From assembly GCA_945889085.1 (NCBI GenBank), contig CAMDBM010000003.1, positions 1-64,000 on the forward strand: a stretch of DNA of 64,000 bases, read 5' to 3'. The notes beneath the pieces were generated by a model. The model saw only the letters and a program-made list of their open reading frames with translations, had not been told where the DNA came from and did no database searches. A program made the position numbers and the translations under genes. This DNA comes from WLJO01 sp945889085 (lineage in GTDB: Bacteria > Actinomycetota > Acidimicrobiia > Acidimicrobiales > Ilumatobacteraceae). The first letter of the stretch is position 1. The number at the start of each line of letters is the position of its first letter. Positions 57,837-64,000 of the stretch are shown one piece after another.

Positions 57837-59030
57837 ATGAGCTCCACCACCTCGGGACTCGATTCCCCCCGGCAGCTTCGGCGGGCGGAGCTGGCGTCGC
57901 GGCGCCGGCACCCGGCCGGCCGCGAGGTGGTGCACACGGGCCCGCTCCCGGTCTCGTACTACGTGATCGCGATCGTGATGGCCATCCTCGTGCCGCTCGG
58001 CCTCGTCATGGTGCTCTCGTCGTCCTCTATTACGCAGTTCCAGGCTGGGAACTCGCCGTGGAGATACTTTCAGCGCCAGGTGATCTGGGCCTTCGCCGGG
58101 CTGTTCGTGATGTGGGTTGCGCTCCGCATGCCGCTGCGCCGCATCCGGATGTTCTGTCGCAGCTTTTGGTTGCTGTCGATGGGCCTCATGCTCGTGCCGT
58201 TCGTGCCGGGCATCGGTGTGTCCGTGCGGGGCGCGCGGGCGTGGGTGGGCATCGGCCCCCTCGTCTTCCAGCCGTCGGAGTTCCTGAAGCTCGCGGTACT
58301 ACTTGTGGCGGCGGACGTCATCACCCGACGTGGCAGCAGGATGGGCGAGCTCAAGCAGGTGATGCTCCCGTGCCTCACCGTGATCGGGCTCGCCGCATTC
58401 ATGATGGTTGCCCAGAACGATCTGGGCTCGGCGATCGTGCTCGGCTCGATCGGGCTGTCGGTGCTCTTCCTCGCCGGCGCCCCGCTGCTGCCGATGTTCG
58501 GCGTGTCGGCGGGGCTGAGCGGTGCGGCGGTGGCGTTCGCGCTGAGCACTCCCTACCGCCGGCAGCGCTGGACGTCGTTCCTCGACCTGATGAACAGTCG
58601 GGAGGGCGACGGATACCAGACCTGGCAGTCGATCCTCAGCATCTCCAACGGGGGCCTGACGGGTCGTGGCGTGGGTGCCGGGTCGGGTAAGTGGGGATAC
58701 GTCCCCCTCGCCCACTCCGACTTCATCTTCGCCGTCCTCGCCGAGGAACTCGGCTTCATCGGCGTGTTCGCCGTCCTCTGTGCCTATGTTGCGCTTATCT
58801 GGGCAGGCACGCTGGTGGCGCTCGCGTGCAAGGACCGCTTCGGCTCGCTCGTCGCCGGTGGGGTCGTCTGCTGGATCGGGATCCAGACCGTCATCAATGT
58901 CGGTGGGGTGGTTGGCCTCATGCCCGTGACGGGGCTGACGCTTCCTTTCCTGTCGTACGGCGGGTCCTCGCTGCTGTCGATGATGGCAGCGGGCGGCCTG
59001 CTGCTGAACGTGGCCCGTAACGGCCGATGA
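57837..59030 (+). CDS. ftsW: septal peptidoglycan polymerase (SEDS family) FtsW
   Basis: A 397-residue SEDS protein with about ten membrane helices. GARAWVGIGPLVFQPSEFLKL (read as ARAWVGIGPLVFQPSE, near 132-147), NDLGSAIVL near 195 and LPFLSYGGSSLLSMM near 371 are the SEDS signatures. It polymerises glycan strands with FtsI. Starts 6 bases after mraY; murD, usual between them, is absent. Confidence 0.95.
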   Translation: MSSTTSGLDSPRQLRRAELASRRRHPAGREVVHTGPLPVSYYVIAIVMAILVPLGLVMVLSSSSITQFQAGNSPWRYFQRQVIWAFAGLFVMWVALRMPLRRIRMFCRSFWLLSMGLMLVPFVPGIGVSVRGARAWVGIGPLVFQPSEFLKLAVLLVAADVITRRGSRMGELKQVMLPCLTVIGLAAFMMVAQNDLGSAIVLGSIGLSVLFLAGAPLLPMFGVSAGLSGAAVAFALSTPYRRQRWTSFLDLMNSREGDGYQTWQSILSISNGGLTGRGVGAGSGKWGYVPLAHSDFIFAVLAEELGFIGVFAVLCAYVALIWAGTLVALACKDRFGSLVAGGVVCWIGIQTVINVGGVVGLMPVTGLTLPFLSYGGSSLLSMMAAGGLLLNVARNGR

Positions 59031-60148
59031 GCGATCGGGTCTTCGCAGTGGTGGCCGGCGGCGGCACCGCCGGGCACGTGCTCCCGGCGCTCGCCGTAGC
59101 CGAGGGCCTTGTCGCGCTCGGCCATGCGGCCGACGAGATCCACTTCACGGGCACCTCACGCGGGGTTGAGGTCGATCTCCTGCCGGCGTCCGGCTTTCCG
59201 TACACCTTCTTCGACGTGATCGGCTTCCGGCGGTCGTTCGCCTGGAAGAGCATCGTCCACAACGTCTCGTTCCTCGTCCGACTGCATCGCGCCCGCCGGG
59301 AGGCGATTCGCCTGCTTGGCAAACTCGCACCCGCTGTCGTCGTCTCGGTCGGCGGCTATGCAAGCCTCCCTGCGGCGCTGGCCGCGCGCAAGCTCGATAT
59401 CCCGGTCGTGGTGGTCAGCTACGACAAGCGGCCCGGTCGTGCGAGCAGGCTCGCTGCGGGGCGCGCAGCAGCGTGCGCTGTCGCCTTCCCTGACTCCCCG
59501 CTCCCGCACGCCGTGTACACCGGTGCGCCACTCCGCCGGGCGGTCGTGGAGGTTGACCGCACACGTGACCGGTCCGGCGCCCGTGCCGAGCTCGGCATCC
59601 CCGAGGACCGGTTCCTCATCGTCGTGATGGGCGGATCGCTGGGTTCGGGGATCCTGAATTCGGCGGTCGCCGAGTACGTCGAGACCCATGCTGACCGGTC
59701 CGATCTTGCTGTTCGGCACCTCTGTGGCGAGCGATTTGTTGCGGGGATGCCACCCCGGCGGGACGGTTCAACAGGCATTCTGTATGACGTGATCGGGTTC
59801 GAGTCGAGAATGCCGGCGGTGTATGCCGCCGCAGACCTGCTGGTCGGCAGGGGAGGGGCGAGCACGGTCTGCGAGGTTGCGGCCGTCGGAATCCCATCGA
59901 TCCTCGTGCCGTGGGCCGGTGCGGCGGAAGACCACCAGACGGAAAACGTCCGTTGGCTCTCTGACCAAGGTGGGGCCGTGCTGGTCACCGAGGCTCAGCT
60001 GACACCGGAGCGATTCGCGACCGAGGTCGATCGCCTCCGGGAGAATGACGCTGCTCGTGTGGCGCTCGCCGATGCAGCCCGGGAGGCGGGGGCCAAACAC
60101 CGCAGCAAGGCGCTTGCCCGCCTCATCGAGGCCGTGGGCCGTGGCTGA
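59027..60148 (+). CDS. murG: UDP-GlcNAc:lipid I GlcNAc transferase MurG
   Basis: A 373-residue GT28 enzyme making lipid II: VAGGGTAGHVLPALAVAE (about residues 9-26, lipid-I loop), SVGGYASLPAALAA near 106, MGGSLGSGILN near 204 and the donor-site GRGGASTVCEVAAVG near 275 with DHQTENV. The usual HEQN acceptor motif after the GGY loop is replaced by SYDKR (near 129). ATG overlaps ftsW by 4 bases. Confidence 0.94.
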   Translation: MSDRVFAVVAGGGTAGHVLPALAVAEGLVALGHAADEIHFTGTSRGVEVDLLPASGFPYTFFDVIGFRRSFAWKSIVHNVSFLVRLHRARREAIRLLGKLAPAVVVSVGGYASLPAALAARKLDIPVVVVSYDKRPGRASRLAAGRAAACAVAFPDSPLPHAVYTGAPLRRAVVEVDRTRDRSGARAELGIPEDRFLIVVMGGSLGSGILNSAVAEYVETHADRSDLAVRHLCGERFVAGMPPRRDGSTGILYDVIGFESRMPAVYAAADLLVGRGGASTVCEVAAVGIPSILVPWAGAAEDHQTENVRWLSDQGGAVLVTEAQLTPERFATEVDRLRENDAARVALADAAREAGAKHRSKALARLIEAVGRG

Positions 60149-61562
60149 CGGCCGCCCTGCAGCACCGCTCGACCTGTCGCGCCCCGGCCGGTATCACGTC
60201 ATCGGGGTCGGTGGTCCCGGGATGAGCGCGCTCGCGCTCGTGCTGGCGGAAATGGGCCACACCGTCTCGGGTAGTGACCTGCGCGAGGTGCCGGTGCTCG
60301 ACCGCCTCCGCAGCGCCGGCGTGGAGGTTCACATCGGGCACAACCGTCACCACGTCGACGGCTGCGATGCCGTCACGTACTCGACGGCGATCCCCGAGCG
60401 AAATATCGAGCTTGTCGCCTCCCGGGAGGCGGGGATCGTCACCCTGCACCGCGCGGGCATGCTGGCCTCGATCTGCGCGATGACCCGTGCGGTCGGCGTT
60501 GCCGGAACACACGGCAAGACCACGACGTCGTCGATGATGATGCTGGTGCTCGCGGCTGCCGGTCTGCGGCCGAGCTTCGTGATCGGCGGCGACGTCACCG
60601 ACATCGGGACGGGTGCGCAGTGGACCGGAAGCGAATGGTCCGTCGTGGAGGCGGACGAGAGCGACTTCACCCACCTGCAGCTACCCCTTGCCGCCACCAT
60701 CCTGACGAACGTCGACGTCGACCATCTGGAGAACTACGGCTCCTTCGACGCCATCGTGGCCGGTTTCGAGCAGTATCTGGACCAGGTAGACGGGCCCAAG
60801 GTGCTCTGTGCCGACGACGAAGTCTGTCGCCGACTGGCGGCCGTCCGAGACGTCGTTACCTATGGAACCGCGCCGGATGCTGACTACCGGATTGTCGATA
60901 CGGAGTCGTCTGCGGGCACCTGGCGATTCGTCGTGGTCCGTCGTGGCGAGACGCTCGGCGAGGTCCATCTGCCCCTGCGTGGGATGCACAATGTTCGCAA
61001 CGCGACCGCCGTCGTCGCGATGGCCACCGAACTCGGAGTCCCATTCGGGGTGATCGCGCAGTCCCTTGAGCGGTTCGGCGGTGTGGCCCGCCGGCTCGAC
61101 TTCCGTGGCTCGCACGGCGGGGCGACCTTCGTCGACGATTACGGGCACATCCCGAACGAGATCGCTGCAGCCCTCGACGCGTTGCGGTCGAGCGGCGACG
61201 GTTTCTCGCGTGTCGTTGCGGTGTTTCAGCCGAACCGCTACCGAAGGATGGCACTGCTGTCGCCCGAGTACCGGGACGCCTTCGTTGCTGCTGATGTCAC
61301 GGTCATCACGGAGATCTACCCCTCGGGGGATGCCCCGATCCCCGGTGTCACGGGAAAGCTCGTGGTCAACGCGATCCTTGATGCGCACCCGCACCAGCGC
61401 GTGGTGTGGCTGCCACGACGCCACGACCTCGTTGAGTTCCTCGCCCGGGAAGTCCGCTCCGGGGATGTCTGCGTATCGATGGGGTGCGGCGACGTTGCCG
61501 GCCTTCCCTCCGAGGTACTTGCGCGACGGGTCGAACTCGACGCGGAACGGTTCGCAACGTGA
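60141..61562 (+). CDS. murC: UDP-N-acetylmuramate:L-alanine ligase
   Basis: A 473-residue Mur ligase: HVIGVGGPGMSALA (about residues 16-29), VAGTHGKTTTSSMM near 120 (ATP loop), EADESDFTHLQL near 172, NVDVDHLENYGSF near 189, and FVDDYGHIPNEIAAAL near 330, where DDYAHHPTE is usual. It adds the first amino acid of the peptide stem. GTG 60141 overlaps the murG stop; the upstream open frame belongs to murG. Confidence 0.94.
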   Translation: MADGRPAAPLDLSRPGRYHVIGVGGPGMSALALVLAEMGHTVSGSDLREVPVLDRLRSAGVEVHIGHNRHHVDGCDAVTYSTAIPERNIELVASREAGIVTLHRAGMLASICAMTRAVGVAGTHGKTTTSSMMMLVLAAAGLRPSFVIGGDVTDIGTGAQWTGSEWSVVEADESDFTHLQLPLAATILTNVDVDHLENYGSFDAIVAGFEQYLDQVDGPKVLCADDEVCRRLAAVRDVVTYGTAPDADYRIVDTESSAGTWRFVVVRRGETLGEVHLPLRGMHNVRNATAVVAMATELGVPFGVIAQSLERFGGVARRLDFRGSHGGATFVDDYGHIPNEIAAALDALRSSGDGFSRVVAVFQPNRYRRMALLSPEYRDAFVAADVTVITEIYPSGDAPIPGVTGKLVVNAILDAHPHQRVVWLPRRHDLVEFLAREVRSGDVCVSMGCGDVAGLPSEVLARRVELDAERFAT

Positions 61563-62494
61563 TCGACACGACACCGGGCGGCGCGGTAGAGCACGCGGCT
61601 GCACTTCTCGGTTCGCTCGCGCAGCGAGAAGTGCCCCTCGCGCCGCTCACCACGTACCGGGTGGGTGGCGCCGCCCGCCTCTTCGTGCGGATCGCGTCGT
61701 TGGCGGACCTCGAGCAGATAGCCACGGCACACCGGGCGACGGGCCTCCCCGTACTCGTGATCGGCCGTGGGTCGAACCTGCTCGTCGCCGACTCGGGGTT
61801 CAACGGCATCGCCGTCACGTTCGGGGAGGTCGCCACAGAGATCGGGATTGCCGGCCTCGACGTGGTCGCCGGTGGCTTCGCCCTGCTGCCGGTACTCGCA
61901 CGGCGGTCTGCCGCAGTGGGACTGACCGGTCTCGAGTGGGCTGTAGGTGTCCCTGGCTCGGTGGGGGGCGGGGTTCGCATGAACGCTGGGGGGCACGGGT
62001 CTGACACTGCTGCATCCCTCGTCGACGTCGAAATCTTCGACCTGCGGCTCGGCCAACGGTGCCGGAAGGGTGCGGACGCGCTTGGCCTGCGGTTCCGCGG
62101 CTCCGACCTAGCGGACCACGAGGTCGTGCTCAACGCAACGTTCCGGCTCGCGCCCGGGGACGTTGCGTCGAGCGAGCGCGAGATCACCGAGATCGTGAGG
62201 TGGCGCCGCGAGCATCAACCGGGCGGCCAGAATGCAGGTTCGGTGTTCGTGAACCCTTTTCCAGGAGCGCTTGCCGCGGGGCAGGTCATCGACGAACTCG
62301 GCCTGCGCGGGGCGAGGATTGGCACGGCATTCGTCTCTGACAAGCATGCAAACTTCATCCAGGCTACCGAGGGCGGTTCGTCAGCCGATGTCCACGCCCT
62401 CATCGAGATGATCACCGAGCGCGTCTGGTCCGAGCGCGGGATCCGCCTGCGCAGCGAGATTCGTCTCGTGGGTTTCGACGGAGCAGAACGATGA
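61559..62494 (+). CDS. murB: UDP-N-acetylenolpyruvoylglucosamine reductase
   Basis: A 311-residue FAD enzyme: TTYRVGGAARLFV (about residues 27-39), GRGSNLLVADSGF near 67, VGVPGSVGGGVRMNAG near 131 and the catalytic Ser in AGSVFVNP near 227. It makes UDP-MurNAc. GTG 61559 overlaps the murC stop. Sequential murC-murB-ftsQ-ftsZ order is typical. Confidence 0.95.
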   Translation: MIDTTPGGAVEHAAALLGSLAQREVPLAPLTTYRVGGAARLFVRIASLADLEQIATAHRATGLPVLVIGRGSNLLVADSGFNGIAVTFGEVATEIGIAGLDVVAGGFALLPVLARRSAAVGLTGLEWAVGVPGSVGGGVRMNAGGHGSDTAASLVDVEIFDLRLGQRCRKGADALGLRFRGSDLADHEVVLNATFRLAPGDVASSEREITEIVRWRREHQPGGQNAGSVFVNPFPGALAAGQVIDELGLRGARIGTAFVSDKHANFIQATEGGSSADVHALIEMITERVWSERGIRLRSEIRLVGFDGAER

Positions 62495-63585
62495 GCGAGG
62501 CCGACGGCACCGAACCGCCGAAGCGCCGGACGATCGTCATCGGCGAGCCCTCGCTGGACCTGGCCCCCGGTTCGGGGCCAATCATCGACCCCTTGCTCAT
62601 CCCGTTCCCCGATGACACTCGTCCGGACGCCAATCGGACCACCGCCGCCATGGTGCTGCCCGACGCTGACACCACCGTGACCCTCGCGGACCCACCGTCT
62701 GGAGGAGGTGGCCTGCGCACCGTCCTGATCGGTGGCTCCGACGAGGACGACCTCCCGGACCCGAGCTACACAGCGCAGTCATCGCGGTCGCCCGACGACC
62801 CCCGGGGCCCGAGGGTGCACCCCCGCCTGAAGGCCCGTCGCCTCGCAGTGCGTCAGCAAGCGGGCCGCCGCCGGATCCTGTGGTCCGCAGTGGCCGGCGT
62901 CTTCGTCCTGATCTCGCTCGCGACGATCGCTGTGCTGGCGACGCCGTTGTTCGCGATCAGCAGCATCAAGGTCTCGGGTCTCGTGTACTCGGACCAGGAG
63001 TCCGTCTCCGGGATCACCGCAAGCATCCGCAACAAACCGATCCTCACGGCGGACCTCAACAGTGTGAAGCGCCGGCTCCTGGCACTCCCGTGGGTGAAGT
63101 ACGCGACGGTCCAGATGCAGTTCCCCCACACGGTGACCATCCAGATCGCGGAGCGCACCCCGGTAGCGGCATTCCTCGGCGAGGACAATCTCTGGAGGCC
63201 GATCGACCCTGAGGGTCGCGTCATCGACGTGCTCGAGGGTCGTCCGGTGGACTACATGCCGATCTACGGCCTCGGCCCGGCGCTCAAGGCGGGAGAGAGC
63301 TCGGCGGAGTACGCCAGGGTCGCACAGCTCATCACGGCACTGCCACCGGCGCTCAGGGCGATCGTCAAGGTGTTCGAGGTGGATCAGCAGTACAACGTCT
63401 CGATGACCATCAGGATCAGCAAGCGGGGCGACACGTTGGTGGATCTCTGCGCGGCGCGGAACCTCGATGTGCTCCAGATGGTCTCTCTCACGGCGTTTCT
63501 CAACACCAAGGTGAACCCGAAGCAGGCGCCGCCCGGCCGGATCACTGCGTGCAGGGCCGATCTCATCACGACGTCGGAGTCGTGA
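62491..63585 (+). CDS. ftsQ: cell division protein FtsQ (POTRA domain)
   Basis: A 364-residue bitopic protein: an unusually long, acidic/Pro-rich cytoplasmic region (residues 1-120), one membrane helix (about 130-152), a POTRA domain (about 154-225: FAISSIKVSGLVYSD, VKYATVQMQFPHTVTIQIAER read in short blocks) and the FtsQ beta domain. It links FtsZ-ring proteins to septal synthesis. Starts in the murB stop (ATGA). Confidence 0.92.
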   Translation: MSEADGTEPPKRRTIVIGEPSLDLAPGSGPIIDPLLIPFPDDTRPDANRTTAAMVLPDADTTVTLADPPSGGGGLRTVLIGGSDEDDLPDPSYTAQSSRSPDDPRGPRVHPRLKARRLAVRQQAGRRRILWSAVAGVFVLISLATIAVLATPLFAISSIKVSGLVYSDQESVSGITASIRNKPILTADLNSVKRRLLALPWVKYATVQMQFPHTVTIQIAERTPVAAFLGEDNLWRPIDPEGRVIDVLEGRPVDYMPIYGLGPALKAGESSAEYARVAQLITALPPALRAIVKVFEVDQQYNVSMTIRISKRGDTLVDLCAARNLDVLQMVSLTAFLNTKVNPKQAPPGRITACRADLITTSES

Positions 63586-63698
63586 CGACCGATCGCCGGG
63601 TGTGGGCCCTAACCTGCCCGTTCTCGAATCGAAAGACACCCCCCAAGAGATGATTCGTGGGAGAATACGCAAATGACCCATGTGCGGAGGAACGCCTG

Positions 63699-64000
63699 AT
63701 GGCCGGATCACCCCAGAACTATCTCGCCGTTATCAAGGTGGTCGGCGTCGGTGGCGGTGGCGTGAACGCCATCAACCGAATGATCGACGCAGGCCTCAAG
63801 GGTGTCGAGTTCGTTGCGGTGAACACCGACGCGCAGGCCCTGTTGATGAGCGATGCCGACGTCAAGCTCGACGTCGGCCGAGACCTCACACGAGGGCTCG
63901 GCGCCGGGAGTGATCCCGAGGTCGGTCGCGCGGCTGCAGAGGCGCACCGGGACGAGATCGAGGAAGTCATCAAGGGCGCCGACATGGTGTTCATCACCGC
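63699..64000 (+). CDS. ftsZ: cell division GTPase FtsZ, cut by window edge
   Basis: The first 100 residues of FtsZ are visible: IKVVGVGGGGVNAINRMI (about 12-29, nucleotide loop), FVAVNTDAQAL (about 38-48) and RGLGAGSDPEVGR (about 65-77). It polymerises with GTP to form the division ring. CGGAGG at about 63685-63690 is a strong ribosome site. It is separated from ftsQ by 113 bases, so a promoter of its own is possible (an inverted CGAATC/GATTCG pair at 63625-63657 and GAATAC near 63662 are seen there). Confidence 0.96.
   Translation, partial: MAGSPQNYLAVIKVVGVGGGGVNAINRMIDAGLKGVEFVAVNTDAQALLMSDADVKLDVGRDLTRGLGAGSDPEVGRAAAEAHRDEIEEVIKGADMVFIT

Noticed and set aside
57248..58690. 480-codon plus-strand frame spanning mraY and ftsW
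   Set aside because: Out of frame with both genes, Arg/His/Gly-rich and without domains.

Overview
The window is high-GC chromosomal DNA from an actinobacterium. Evidence for this is a WhiB regulator, an MtrA-MtrB-LpqB-type operon, a PimB-like mannosyltransferase, a DNPR-type (meso-diaminopimelate) MurE, an mraZ-to-ftsZ division cluster and a type-A RNase P RNA. The Thr/Glu-rich linkers of its solute-binding lipoproteins, the fused LivH-LivM-LivG transporter and the monooxygenase/esterase content point to the class Acidimicrobiia; this placement is an inference, not a measurement. No phage, insertion sequence, CRISPR array or tRNA was recognised, and most genes are packed with 1-4 base overlaps.

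Layout. 1-3.8 kb: zinc-ribbon protein (cut by the edge), membrane protein, histidine phosphatase, cyclic-nucleotide-binding protein, phosphodiester glycosidase and EthD-like protein. 3.8-14.7 kb, all minus: a branched-chain-amino-acid-type ABC transporter (LivF and a fused LivH-LivM-LivG), three paralogous binding lipoproteins, an HSL-family esterase and a Baeyer-Villiger-type monooxygenase. The monooxygenase and esterase suit ketone-to-ester-to-acid catabolism. 14.7-15.1 kb: rnpB on the minus strand. 15.1-20.4 kb, minus: ACSF3-like acyl-CoA synthetase, two exported ferritin-like proteins, an FGGY kinase and a membrane protein. 20.5-22.9 kb: a broken Fur/PerR-type regulator, a rubrerythrin, an Fe-S CCG-domain protein and a 19-codon stub, which look like a partly decayed peroxide-defence module.

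23.0-31.2 kb is mainly plus-strand housekeeping: whiB-like, trpD, NYN-domain RNase, queG, GT4 mannosyltransferase, SRPBCC protein, ROK glucokinase and an ACT-domain protein, with ppa on the minus strand. 31.2-38.0 kb is a long minus-strand operon: membrane protein, inositol monophosphatase, mtrA, mtrB, a short LpqB-like lipoprotein, phosphofructokinase, membrane protein and glpK. 38.1-40.3 kb, plus: Nudix hydrolase, DNA polymerase IV and DUF3040. 40.3-44.9 kb, minus: the MoxR / DUF58 / transglutaminase trio. 44.9-50.9 kb, plus: acyl-CoA dehydrogenase, a small conserved protein, HNH nuclease, a lipoate-ligase-like protein, and then an FAD oxidoreductase / DUF1365 / cyclopropane-synthase-type methyltransferase set that probably modifies membrane fatty acids.

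51.1-64.0 kb is the division and cell-wall cluster: mraZ, rsmH, an FtsL-like gene, ftsI, murE, mraY, ftsW, murG, murC, murB, ftsQ and ftsZ (cut by the right edge). It starts with a promoter overlapped by 10-bp-spaced TGGGN repeats (predicted MraZ operator). A large three-way-junction RNA lies between mraZ and rsmH. murF and murD are absent from their usual places next to mraY.

The observations most worth following up are the decayed Fur/rubrerythrin module, the recently duplicated and mosaic binding-protein genes with CRP-like palindromes, the monooxygenase with an altered fingerprint motif, the missing murF/murD together with an altered MurG acceptor motif, and the structured RNA upstream of rsmH.
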